From contig CM039462.1 of NCBI GenBank assembly GCA_022414725.1, forward strand, positions 119,454,470-119,518,469: 64,000 bases of DNA, read 5' to 3'. Both the position numbers and the translations under genes were made by a program. Origin of the DNA: Microglena sp. YARC (taxonomy: Eukaryota; Chlorophyta; Chlorophyceae; Chlamydomonadales; Chlamydomonadaceae). The notes beneath the pieces are model-generated. The model ran no database searches and was not told where the DNA came from. It was given only the letters and a program-made list of their open reading frames with translations. Below, piece by piece: positions 46,484 through 56,845 of this stretch. Position 1 is the stretch's first letter. Every line of letters begins with the position of its first letter.

Positions 46484-47800
46484 GAGGTATGCTCTGTCCT
46501 CTTCTCTTGCACTGCGAAATTCTCAAATGTCTGTAGCCCGAGCCTGTCTGAGGGTGTCTGGCATGTTGATTCAGGAGCTGGAATGTCGATCACAGGTGAT
46601 AAGTCTTTGTTCACTGTGTTTCATGCTTCTGAGTCTGGGCCAGCAGTTAAATTTGGTGATGGTGTGGTTCAACGGTCTGTGGGTCAGGGTTCTATTGTGT
46701 TATGTAGTGATTGGTTACCAACACCAATCACTTTAACCAATGTTCTCTACATCCCTCACTGTCCAGTGAACCTCATGTCAGTCAATGCTGTTGCTCATGC
46801 TCACAACTGCAAGGTTTCTTTTGATGGTCTTAGTTGTACTGCCACTCAGGGCTCTTATGTTCTCTGGTCTTTCCCTGCCTCCAGTGATGGTGTGTACAAG
46901 TTTGCATGTAGGCCTTGTCACACACGGAGTTTGTATGGTGCTGATGATTATCCAGCTTTTGCACTTGATGTTGATGAGGATGGTGGAGTTGTGATCCCTA
47001 CCACTCCTGAATGGTTGTGGCATAGGCGGCTGGGTCACACTGGCTATGATGCCCTGCACACCCTTGTCAGGAGAGGTATGGTTCGGAACTTGCCCCTCAC
47101 ACTCAAACAGGTGCAAAGGCTGTCTAAGATCCCATGTGATGCTTGTCAGAAGGCTAAGGGGAAACGAATCCCTTTTCCTAAAGAAAGCCACACTAGGGTC
47201 CATGCACCATTACAACGCCTTCACTTGGACATCATGGGACCATTTCATATTAGGGGCTTGCGTAGGGAGTTTTATGTTTTGTGTCTCACTGACCAACACT
47301 CTGGCTATGCTGAGGTGTTGTGCTTGAGAACCAAGGATGAAGCTCCCTTAGCAGTTCAGACTATCATCCTCAGATGGTCGACTCAGCTGCATGGTTTTGT
47401 TTTCAAGTGTCTGAGGTCTGACAGGGCTAAGGAATTTATAGTGAAGTGGTTTGAGGATTGGTTGGAATCGGTTGGTGCTGTGCATGAATTGTCTATGGCT
47501 TACTCTGCTCAGCAGAATGCAACTGTGGAACGGTACAATGGGGTCCTTCAGAACATACCGGTAGCTAGAAGCATTCACTTAGAGTCTAAGCTAGCTAAGT
47601 CGTTCTGGCCCTATGCCTTCCTCGCTGCGTGTTACCTACGCAACTGGCTGCCTAATCAGGGTGACAAGACTCCTTATGAGTTGTTCTTTGGGGTTCGACC
47701 TGATGTGTCGTTATTGCGCGTATTCGGATGCCCTTGCTATGTTACCTTAGTGAATGGTAAGAAGCGTAATAAGCTAGATGAAAGGGCGTTATCTGGTAGA

Positions 47801-48137
47801 TGTCAGCATGAATTGCAGTGCTCTCACGCGTTTTATGACTTGGTGACTACTCTTGTACTTCCTTAGAACTATCGGCTTCCCAGTCCTGTGACAGCTTCCC
47901 GTAGTGACAGCTTCCCTTAGACTGTGTCATCCTTTGGTTACACTGAGACAGTTTCCTGTCAGCTGCGTCACCGGTCATGCCTGTACCTTGTTAGGTTCCT
48001 GGCCTGCCGCCTCCTTTCATCTCTGGTGCCCCTTGATGGGTCTCCAGTGCTTGTAACGTTACTCTCGTCTCTGCATATATAGATTGGCGTGCTGCACACA
48101 CAAAGTCCACTCATCCGGAGTGTTATTAAAGCTGATA
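47801..48137 (+). repeat. Solo LTR nested in Copia-3 pol
   Basis: 337 bp, TGTCAGCATG ... GCTGATA, flanked by GTAGA at 47796-47800 and 48138-48142. Same family but a different subfamily from the LTRs of Copia-3. It splits the integrase C-terminal region. No internal sequence remains, so it arose by LTR-LTR recombination. Confidence 0.93.
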
Positions 48138-49454
48138 GTAGACTGGTTGGGTATTCTCTGGTGAGTAAGGGTTATTTTGTTTGGGTTCCTAAGTTGCGCC
48201 AGGTGGTAGAGAGTCGTGATGTGCTTTTCTACGAACAGTTTAGCTATAACTGTATCCCGGGGCTATCTCCTTATGATGGATCTCAGTATGTATCTAGCAC
48301 CCCTGCCGCTATCAACGGACACGTGCTTGATTCTGCTGAAAATGTCCTGGGCCCTTTGCCAACCCCGATTGTCGACCGCTTTGCTGGCCATGGGATGACA
48401 ATGCGTCCCAGGTCAAAGATTGATGGTGCTGTATCGCGTGTGAAAGCAAAGGGTCGGGGAGGTTCTGATGTTCCTTCAAGCTCTAATTTATTCGAATCTC
48501 AGGGGGTCGCCAGGCCTTCCTCTGCGCCACGTTTTGTCGGTGAAGTCGTAGGATTAGGACAGCCTCAGGTCATAGTGGAGCCTAGTACAGGTCCGCTGCC
48601 CACTAGTCGCCACCCCCCGTCCACCTGTTCGGATAGCTCGCGGGAATTGTTGATCACTTCGCCCCCTGCTATCTCTGGTGGTTTATACCGGACCAGTCCT
48701 GACGACGATGTGGCCGTCACAAGTAATGTGAGTGATGACCTTGAACACTGGTCCGGGTCTGATACTGCGTATGGCTGGGGTGTTCCAGTCGACCCAGGCT
48801 TCGACGAGGCAAATGAGGCCGGCCTTGTTCAACCAGGCATTAGTGCTGCGCTGGGGGCTTTATTACCGGTTACTGCTGATACTGCTGATGCTGCTGATAT
48901 CCCCGCTGCTCATGTACAAGTACACTGCTTGTACGTGGGGGCTTTTATTTCTACCTCTACTGAACTCTCTTATAAAGCTGCAATGTTACCTACCAACCCT
49001 GACAGGGATCTCTGGCTGCAGGCAATGAAGGATGAAATGGCTTCCCTCCATGCTCATGGCACATGGATGCTCACTCCACGGCTGCCTAGGCAGAGGATTC
49101 TATCTGGCCGATGGTTATTTGTCAAGAAAGTTGGGGTTGATGGTTCTTTGCGTTTTAAAGCTCGTTTTGTAGTTCGTGGTTTTCTGCAACGTCCTGGGCT
49201 GGACTTCCATGATGTATATGCCCCCGTCTCCTCTAAAGCAGGTCTTCGTGTGCTTCTTGCTGCCATCACTCATAGGAAAATGTTTGTGAGGCAGCTGGAC
49301 ATCAAGACTGCATTCTTGAATGCCAAGCTGGAACCTGGTCTGGACCTGTACTGTTACCAGCCTGAGGGCTTTCAAGTACTAGGTCCTAACGGTGTTCCCC
49401 TTGTGTGCAAGCTGATTAAGTCCCTTTATGGTTTGAAGCCGAGTCAGGCATTAT

Positions 49455-49544
49455 TGTCAGCGTATACTACTAGGACACGAGTGCCTTACTGGCATCTGAT
49501 CAGATGCCAGTAAGGCACTCGTGTCCTAGTAGTATACGCTGACA
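49455..49544. repeat. Perfect 90-bp palindrome inside the RT
   Basis: Two exact 45-bp arms without spacer: TGTCAGCGTATACTACTAGG at the start, its complement at the end, CTGATCAG at the centre. It interrupts LYGLK/APRAW. The flanks hold partly repeated sequence (GGTTTGAAGCCGAGTCAGGCA left, GGTTTCGGAGCAGGCA right). The terminal TGTCAGC/GCTGACA equals the LTR ends of this Copia family. Confidence 0.97.
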
Positions 49545-50656
49545 TGGTTTCGGAGCAGGCACCCAGGGCTTGGAGCAAAGATGTCAAACAGGTTTTGGTT
49601 GCACATGGCTTTATCATGTGCAAGGCTGAACCTGCTCTGTATTTCAGGAGGGATTATAATGGTGGGTGGAGCTATGTCCTGACCTATGTGGATGATTTTA
49701 TCTGTGCTTTCAGTGAGCTGCATATATATGCCTTGCTGATCAAGGCTATGGAAGCAGCTGGGTGGGAGGTCAAGGAGATGGGTGTACCTGTCCAGTTCCT
49801 ATCATTGGACATGGCTGTTACACTTGACTCTGACGGCAGGTGTGTTAAGATCGACCTCTCCCAGCATTCCTACATTGTTGAGCTGGTGGAGCAGTATGGT
49901 CTTACTACTGCTTCCAAGCCCAAGTTTTCAGTTCCCATGGCCAAGTGTACTGTCACTGACCCTCCTGGAGAGCCCCTGGCCTCTAATAGCCAGTACCTCT
50001 CTCTTGTGGGGTCTTTGCTATACCTGGCTACCTGCACCAGGCCTGATATTTCTTTTGCTGTGAGCTACCTGTCCAGGTTTTCTGCTCAACCCACTGCCCC
50101 CCTGTGGGCAGCAGCCAAGCGCTTGCTTTTGTATTTGAGAGAACATTCCCAACTGGGCCTCACTTACACTCACAGCCCTGGTTTCTCTTTTTCTGTCTTT
50201 AGTGACTCATCTTTTGCTGATGATGAGTCTGACAGGAGATCTCAGACTGGCTTTGCTGTGTTTGCTGGTGGCTGCCTTGTGAACTGGATGAGCAAGAGAC
50301 AACCCACTGTTGCTGTTAGCTCCGGTGAGGCTGAGTATCAGGCCCTGTCTCAGGCTGCCAGGGAGGTGCAATGGTTGAAGAAGTTGAGAATTGATCTGGG
50401 CCTGCCTTGTGACCTGGTCACCATTCAGGGTGACAACTTGGGGTCCTTGAGCTGGGCCAATGACTGTCAGCTGCTCCCTCTCAACAAGCACATTGATGTC
50501 ATCCATCACTACATCCAGGAGCTGGTGGAGGATGGCCAGCTAGATGTTGCCTATGTTAACACTAAGGACAACTGTGCTGACCCCTTCACCAAGCCCCTTG
50601 ACCCTGCTGTGTTCTGGGGGTTCATCCGCTTGTTTGGGATGACTGTTTCTCCTTAG

Positions 50657-50979
50657 TACCTTTGTTTTGGTTACATTTATAGTTCTTTCCGTTATCTTTG
50701 ATTGGCATTAGGTTCCTATTCCCGGATCGGGTTTTCTATACCGTTGTTACCCTACTTTGATATTTAGTTTGTCTTCTTATATCCTCTTGGCAAATATTGG
50801 TTCTTTGCCTTGCTTCATACCTTCCCTTACACCCTTTGGGTTTTATTTAAAGTTTCTCTCGATTTTTTCGGAGTTCTTTAATTTTTTTTTTTTTTTTTTA
50901 ATCTGTTACATATAGTTCTATGTCCCCAGTGCCATAGGTGGAGTAGCAGTATTGTATGTCACCTGTGTCATAGGTGGAG
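50657..50979 (+). other. Copia-3 3' untranslated region
   Basis: T-rich, with a T19 run near 50881-50900 and a twice-repeated CATAGGTGGAGTA before the 3' LTR; AGGTGGAG may be the polypurine tract. Confidence 0.5.
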
Positions 50980-51303
50980 TATCAGCATGTATAGCGGTGC
51001 TCTCACGCGTTTTATGACTTGGTGACTACTTATGTACTCCCTTAGAACTATCGGCTCTCCTGAGCCGGCTTCCCGTGGGACTGAGTCATCTTGAGATGAC
51101 TCAGTGACAGCTTCCTGTCACCTACGTCACCGGTCAGACCTGTACCCTGTTAGGTTCCTGTCTACCGCCTCCTTTCACCACTGGTGCCCCTTGATGGGTC
51201 TCCTGTGTCTGTAACGTTATCCTTATCTCCGTGTATAGATTGGTGCGTCTGTTCCGCTGCTTTAATCTACTGTCCACTCTACCGGAGTGATTTCAAGCTG
51301 ATA
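50980..51303 (+). repeat. Copia-3 3' LTR
   Basis: 324 bp, almost identical to the 5' LTR. Followed by GTGCT (51304-51308), then the LINE sequence resumes. Confidence 0.95.
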
Positions 51304-51308
51304 GTGCT

Positions 51309-52485
51309 GGCAACCTTGAGAGCCAACAATGTCTCCCAGCACCACCTTGATAATCTTGGCATCTTGGGGAATGCCGTGGATGGGGTAAGTCACAACTGTT
51401 TGGTCGCTCAGCTCAGCCGCGAAGGGGTCGATGTTGTGGAAGACTGATTCGTCGTTGGGTGACGGAGGGTGGATGGTTGCGTTAATTTCCTCGTGGGTCT
51501 CATAGACTCGGATGGCTCGCTGTAGGTGAGTATCCAGGAAGACGTGGCGTTGCGCGGTGAATCCTCGGGGGGGGTAGAGGACGTCCCCTCTGGATTCAAG
51601 CACAGGCTTGGTGCCACTGAGACCTGTCGAGGAGATATTGTTATTTGCGAGGTTCGGATAGCTGCCGTCAGGCTTATGCTTTCCATTTTGGGGGCTGCCG
51701 TCAGGCTTTTGCCCCCCATTGAATCTGCAGGATTCAATAGGACTCTCACCTTCGCCGCGATGTACGGTATTATCCCAGTAAGGGTGGATTTGGGGGAGAT
51801 GTTGGTTTGGATGGAATGTGTTGTTGCGGAGCAGGGAGACGCAGCGATGGTCGAAGGGAGGTTGAGGGTCGGTGCGTGAGTACAGGTCGTTACTGGGGAG
51901 GCACGACTCGTAGTTCTCACCTGTGAGGAGCTTGGATTGGAAGGGGCCGTATCGGAGCATTGTATCGTTGGAGGGTTGTGGGGCTTGAGAGTTGCAAGTG
52001 TTGTGGTGTTGGAAGGCTGTGCTTGTTAGAAGGATAAGAAGGACGACGATGTGGATCGTCGCGTTGGAGATGGTATCTTTTCCATAGTAGGGTTTGGTGG
52101 TGATTTTTGATTGTTTGATGCTGGAAGTGGAGATGATATTTTTTTTGATGGTGGTCAGGATTCGTCGGAGGGTGGTGACCATCTTCGTGGGATTTGGTAT
52201 GCAGGTGCCCCATCCTGGAATATCTGTATAGCAGGTGTTCCAGGATCGCTTCGCGACAGCGTGTCCGCTCAAAACGTGGTGTTGTTCTTCTTGCTTGGTG
52301 TAGATTTGGTAATCCGCCCGGTATGGGGATTTGGTGGTAGGATTTGGTTGGGTGATGCTGGCAGTGGCGTTGGGCGCTTTGCTATTCCCTACCTTTTCCC
52401 ATGGGTTTTGCTGCGCTCTGGTGCTTCCAGAGCGCTGCTTCCCTGGATTCGAACTGCTCGCTCGCCGACAGTTGAGATGGATCAC
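51309..52485 (-). CDS. Large LINE: N-terminal region with first hydrophobic segment
   Basis: Open from MIHLNCRRASSSNPG (52485) to the Copia-3 site; MVTTLRRILTTIKKN at about 52187 is an alternative start. ATIHIVVLLILLTSTAF (52012-52062) is a probable membrane segment. After it come YGPFQSKLLTG, several Cys, N-glycosylation-like NNT/NAT sites and a regular C-terminal part (RAIRVYETHEEINATIHP, VVTYPIHGIPQDAKIIKVVL). No ORF1 RNA-binding motif is seen. The frame continues into 30643 downwards when Copia-3 is removed. The hydrophobic-segment-plus-Tyr-Cys layout resembles that of the next segment (30225-30643), so they may be related. Confidence 0.55.
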
Positions 52486-52661
52486 TTTGGAGGAGGTGGA
52501 GGTGGGGAGCGGTGGATCTGAGATGGGGGCACATTGCTCATTTCCCTCGCGGGTGTGATCGTTACAAAGTCTAGCGTCGCGGCATTCCGAATCCAGTTTC
52601 CGCTAATGCGGAGGGGAAGTAGCGCCTACGAAATTTGCTCTCGAAGTTTGTCGGTTAAGTA
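52486..52661 (-). other. Large LINE 5' untranslated region
   Basis: Defined by the target duplication at 52662-52671. The 5' end (minus) starts TACTTAACCGACAAACTTCG. No promoter motif is obvious. Confidence 0.5.
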
Positions 52662-52671
52662 AGAGTTGTAA

Positions 52672-53147
52672 TACATATGAGGCATGAAGATCACTAAAAT
52701 CAGCAACTTGGAGGCTTGGGTTGGGTGCAAACCCTGTTGCTATCCATTTATAGCCAAGCTGTAAAATGTGCCTGACAACAGCCCCAATTCATATATAGCT
52801 AAGCTAACTTCATCACCTTAATTTAACTGAACTGGCAGGCCACATTGCAGTCAACTTTCATAAAGCAGAGCTGAGAAACCTGGTCATGTACATGTCACCA
52901 GCTTGGGAATAGATCTGGCATTCACAACAGAAGTTTATTTATTTGGACAAAATAACTCCTAGACAGCTACTACTTGGAATAAGCTGCAGCATCTACAGTC
53001 CCTCAAGGAAAGGGTCCACTTCGTTGTATTCATCAGGGGAGGCATGCCAGCAATGTCTTCATCGTCATCGGAGACGGGGTCCCTATCAGACTCATCACTC
53101 TCACTGCTGAGCTCACTCAGCTCATCATCATCATCCTCATGTACACC
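52672..53147. other. No gene recognised
   Basis: Short plus-strand frame 53044-53160 is Ser-rich (SSSSETGSLSDSSLS) and runs into the minisatellite; it could be a host exon, but no splice sites were convincing. Confidence 0.35.
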
Positions 53148-53545
53148 AGCAGGGGGTCAAGTGGCTGGCAATGCAGATGGACTGCCACTGTTACACATGT
53201 GGATGCAAAGTTGTAGAACCAGATCTGGAGTTCGTAAGGCAGTAGGGGACTGTGAATTTCAACTAGCAGCAGGGTCAAGTGGCCGGCAATTCAGATGGGC
53301 TGCCACTGTTACACATGTGGATGCAAAGTTGTAGAACCAGATCTGGAGTTCGTAAGGCAGCAGGGGACTGTGAATTTCAACTAGCAGCAGGGGGTCAAGT
53401 GGCTAGCAATGCAGAAGGGCTGCCACTGTTACACATGCGGATGCAAAGTTGTAGAACCAGATCTGGAGTTCGTAAGGCAGCAGGGGACTGTGAATTTCAA
53501 CTAGCAGCAGGGGTCAAGTGGCCGGCAATGCAGTTGGGTTGGCGA
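53148..53545. repeat. Minisatellite, about 119-bp unit, 3.3 copies
   Basis: Units begin GCAGGGGGTCAAGTGGC, contain CACTGTTACACATGTGGATG and end GACTGTGAATTTCAACTAGCA. Units differ at a few bases and in the length of a G run. Confidence 0.95.
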
Positions 53546-53689
53546 ATGCACGCGACGGTACCAGGCTACATGACTTACAGCTCAGAAGTGTTTGCTGACC
53601 ACCCTTGGAACGAGTTGAGTCCATGACAATCAGGCGCCAAGAGCAATAGCGCCCTGCAGTTCCTTGCGCTCAGAAGTCCGCAAGGGCAG

Positions 53690-53830
53690 CAGCAGAAGGG
53701 GGAGGGGGGGAAGAGGAGGGGTAGGAGCAAGGAGGAGGGGAAGAGCCGAGGAGCCGAGGAGGAGGAGGGGGGGGGAGAAGGGGGAGGGGAGAAGCGAGGA
53801 GGAGGGGAGGAGCCGAGGAGCCGATGAGCC
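53690..53830. repeat. Polypurine GA-rich tract
   Basis: About 140 bp nearly free of pyrimidines on the plus strand, with GGAGG and GAGCCGAGGAGCC units. Confidence 0.9.
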
Positions 53831-54199
53831 GAACGTCTGATGCAATGAGGTCTCGCTTCAACAAATACGACGAGCCAGTCAAAGACTCAAGGATCAAGGC
53901 CGAGGAGAAGCTGCTGCAAGAGGCTGCAGCGGGGTAACGACACCACCAAGTAGCTTCAACAAACGCGAGGTTTCAGAGAAGCTCGCTCGAGTGCGCAATG
54001 GAGTGTGCAGGCTATTAAATACTCACGGTTTCGGTTCAAATTTCTGTGGCGAGTGGAGCCCTAACAGGGCAAGTTTAAAAGGGAGGGAAGAGCTTTCATC
54101 TTCCTCTTCCATAAGGGCAGGTGTTGGGAAGGTCAAGGAAGACGAAGTTTCAACTGTCCAGAAACTCATGGGCACCACTAACCATGAAAGCTACACAGC

Positions 54200-54960
54200 T
54201 ACTCAGCTACAAAGCTTAGTCGGATACCGGAAACCCTGGTCGAATTTCGGTCGGTCTGACCGGAACTCGCCCTCAGATTTGGTCGGTGCATACCGGAACG
54301 GACTCCCAAGAAAGTTCCGGGCAAACCGACATTGAGAATTTTGGGCTCCGGTATACCGACCATCAAATACCCAATACTGGAATACCGATCGGTTTGTTCT
54401 ACCCTGACCCCGAGATCAACCTGGACACAGAGAAAAACCTAGACCCCGAGAATTAAACAGGCCAAGAAATAAGACCCAGACCCCGGCTGAGGGCATACCG
54501 GCACTTGTCCCAGGGTATCCGATTCCACAATCCAAGATCCAGTCAGGCCGGTTCCACCCCACCCCAGTGATCACCCCACACAAACTATACAACATTAATG
54601 AGAACGAAGGTACCACACCCAGTCCTAGAGAAAAACTTGGCCAAGACATCCTTTGGCCTTGCCCCGGTGTTCTTGGTCAAATGGCAGGACAAGCCAGAGT
54701 ATAACAACTCATGGCTCTCAGCCGCCACCGGCCAACATGGCAGCTCAAGCTCCAGTTTTGCACTGCCTATCACACTGCAAACCCAGACCCCTCTCTGTCC
54801 CCCAAACGGTCAACGAGGACCGTGTTTTGTCTTGGGATACTTCACCACGACGTTGTCAACTAATGATTTACCAAAAAAGCCCCGGTACCGGTTGACCGAA
54901 CACCGACCGAGAGACATGCAAAAAAGTGGATCAGATTTTAGCCCTAGCTACTCCCCGAGC
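54200..54960 (+). pseudogene. Gypsy/chromovirus remnant with chromodomain
   Basis: The frame from 54598 reads HPVLEKNLAKTSFGLAPVFL, VKWQDKPEYNNSW. This matches the end of chromovirus pol: the 'ILDxRLVKKG' step and a chromodomain LVKWKG..P...TW. Only this part is kept. Upstream, ATACCGG and CGGTATACCG motifs are frequent (54220-54400). Confidence 0.5.
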
Positions 54961-55110
54961 CCCCCCCCCCCCCCCCCCGCCCCCCCCCCCCACCACCAGG
55001 CCCTCCCCCCCTCTCGTGTCACCCCTCCCCTCCGCTAGAAATGATCGCGCACGCGCAGCGCGCGTGAACGATGCACGTCCCTTCACGCACGCGCGTGCAC
55101 GTGCACCAGG
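54961..55110. repeat. C run and CG/CA alternating tract
   Basis: C-rich stretch 54961-55010, then ATGATCGCGCACGCGCAGCG and CACGCACGCGCGTGCACGTG: long alternating purine-pyrimidine sequence. Confidence 0.8.
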
Positions 55111-55330
55111 TTCTGACCAGGTGCTGGTGCTAGCCAGCGGTGCTGGCCTGGTGCTAGCCGTCCAGTTTGTAGCCCCCAAGACAACTTTCACTCCCAAGGC
55201 AGGTATGTCTTTCCCAGATGTTCACCTCCGCCAGAGATTTCAATCCTCCTACAATCTTACAACAGCCGTTAATGCCTTGGCAACTTCAGACTCTGCTCTA
55301 ACGAACTCATCTCTACAGTATTTGTACGAT

Positions 55331-55666
55331 GGATAAACTTCGCAGCATGTTACCTGAGGAGGGTCGTGCACTTCAGTCGTCTTCACGAAGGCGCTCGTCA
55401 GAAGCTTCCGCCTCTAGTCGGAAAGGTGTGCAGCCCTCCGAGCATGACAGCACGCACGCAGATTGCTTGATCTGGCTATAATCTTGACAATGAGATTGCT
55501 GTAGCTTCTGTGATATAGCTCGATCTACCATCGCCTTCATCCCCAATGCCTTAATGTGCCGCCAATCAACCTTGCTGCGCTTTCTTCCAGGTTGTGTATT
55601 ACCCTCACCTGGACTTGCATCGACAAGCTTAGCGAGGACGTCGCAAGGGAGTTCGGAGACTGGCAT
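55331..55666. other. Short candidate coding frames, uncertain
   Basis: Plus: after CATCTCTACAG, ATGGATAAACTTCG opens 50 codons (MDKLRSMLPEEGRALQSSSR). Minus: a 97-codon frame from 55666 (MPVSELPCDVLAKLVDASPG, with GRKRSKVDWRHIK). They overlap, so at most one is real; neither is recognised. Confidence 0.2.
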
Positions 55667-55699
55667 TCATTTTATTGTCAAGTAAGTTCATGATGAAGT

Positions 55700-56845
55700 C
55701 ACCGGAGAGCCCGCACGATACATGAAGTGGAGCTTGTTAGTCGTATTCGTTGCGAGGTTGGATGCACAAGGGTCGACGGCCGAAAGCTAGCCCTTCGCCT
55801 CTTTTTCTCACACACATGACATACGCTCTCGTCGAGTCCACTCGTCGTCATTGAATCATTTCTATGTGCCAGCCTCGACGTGTATCCAAACTACGGTCGA
55901 CATATTGAGTGATATATTTGTGATATACATTCGACCTCGTCTCTCTCACGTTCGGTCGCAAATAACAGGCAAGGATAAATCAGACAAGGGCTGGGCTTAC
56001 TTCAACCGTTTGACACTTTTTGACAATCTCAAATTAAGTATTGCTAGCAGAGAGTGGCAGATACCTGAGCTTGTGCTCATCAACCTTCCTTTCTGCCAAC
56101 CACCTGCAGGAGACAGGATGAAGGTGATTGGGGAGACTGGGGAGAGCGTACTCCCATCAACCCTATGCAGACACGGTACTATCAAAGTCAAACATTCTGT
56201 GATTCATCGCGCTTCAAATTTCAGTTCCAATGATTCAAAATCTAGGCTGATTTCAAGCCTGGTGTGAGAGAGAAGGAGAGATGTTAATAGAGCGGCAGCA
56301 CTGTCTATATTTCTGGCAGCACATAGCAGCCTCGTTGGCCAGAAGCGCGCCAGTGTTCCTGAAAGCTGACGAAAAGGGCATTCCAGTACAGCTGCCAGCC
56401 GCGAGCTTAATCGACCGGCAGGCCTGAGGAATTGACTGTAAGCTGCTCCCATCACGAAGCTGCTTCCATCTTTAGGCTGCTTCCCAAAATGGTTGGAGAA
56501 ATGCTTGCTAAGAGGTTCTCTTCTGCAAGTTCCAGATGCTTTGTTTGTGTTATCTACCTTGGTCTACCACCATCTGTGCTGTCAGGCGAGTTGTCTGCAG
56601 GGCTGATTGGGAAGTTAATTTTTCACCTAGAGGCCTCAAATGGAGACAATTAATTAACTTGGGCATGCAATCGTGTGCAACTGGACAGCCTGCTGTGCTG
56701 CTCATATTGTCAAAGAGTCACGACGGTGCAGATTCAGTGTACCACAATCAATTGAGAGCTCTGTTGTTGCTTGAGTACCATATTGTACACCACAAGCCAA
56801 CATCCAGTATCCAAAGCACACGCCTACCCTAGTGGTCGAGAGCCT
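55700..56845. other. No gene recognised
   Basis: A plus-strand frame at 55851-56267 is open for 138 codons but without motifs. No repeats. Confidence 0.35.

Larger units (their letters stand above)
46484..50656 (+). pseudogene. Copia-3 pol, interrupted twice
   Basis: Protease WHVDSGAGMS (46557-46586). Integrase: HRRLGH/CDACQKAK near 47020-47150; D in LHLDIMGP, D in SDRAKEF, E in NATVERYNG (47220-47540). The solo LTR enters after DERALSGR (47800) and the frame resumes at LVGYSLVSKGYFVW (48143). RT: WLFVKKVGVDGSLRFKARFV, QLDIKTAFLNAKL, LYGLK, then a 90-bp palindrome, APRAW, YVDDFICAF (49685-49711). RNase H: SDSSFADDESDRRSQTG, SSGEAEYQAL, DNLGSLSWA. Stop TAG 50654-50656. Without the two insertions the frame would be essentially continuous. 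Confidence 0.92.
43989..51303 (+). mobile_element. Copia-3: full-length Copia retrotransposon
   Basis: LTRs 43989-44310 and 50980-51303 begin TATCAGC and end GCTGATA. Target duplication GTGCT at 43984-43988 and 51304-51308. It is inserted in the large LINE ORF, opposite in orientation. Order: gag, UAG, protease, integrase, RT, RNase H. The LTRs differ by about two substitutions and two indels, so the insertion is young. It is nonetheless inactive: a TAG in gag, a nested solo LTR in pol and a palindrome in the RT. Confidence 0.95.
22014..52671 (-). mobile_element. Large dual-endonuclease LINE (Dualen/RandI-like) with target duplications
   Basis: AGAGTTGTAA is at 22014-22023 and 52662-52671. 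Between them, on the minus strand, is a non-LTR element: 5' UTR, hydrophobic segments, Josephin-like protease, AP endonuclease, RT, long unknown region, RNase H, CCHC and restriction-like endonuclease, then a 3' UTR ending in GGATGTAACAATTTCAATTTC repeats. Removing Copia-3 and the duplicated assembly segment leaves about 10 kb. Across the Copia-3 site the frame is open on both sides (VGSQGCQ then HHSQQGLPQSQ), so the parts at 51309-52485 and 30643 downwards are one ORF. Several single-base frameshifts remain; some differ between the two assembled copies and are likely sequencing errors. Confidence 0.8.

Noticed and set aside
36040..48318. True tandem segmental duplication
   Set aside because: Possible, but the rise of indel noise towards the gap on both sides and identical nested insertions favour an assembly duplicate.
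52460..52480. CAGTTGAGA as the 5' target duplication of the large LINE
   Set aside because: It matches only 8 bases and lies inside the open frame; AGAGTTGTAA at 52662 is longer and lies outside it.
53148..53545. CRISPR-like array
   Set aside because: Units are tandem without unique spacers, ~119 bp, in a eukaryotic genome; it is a minisatellite.
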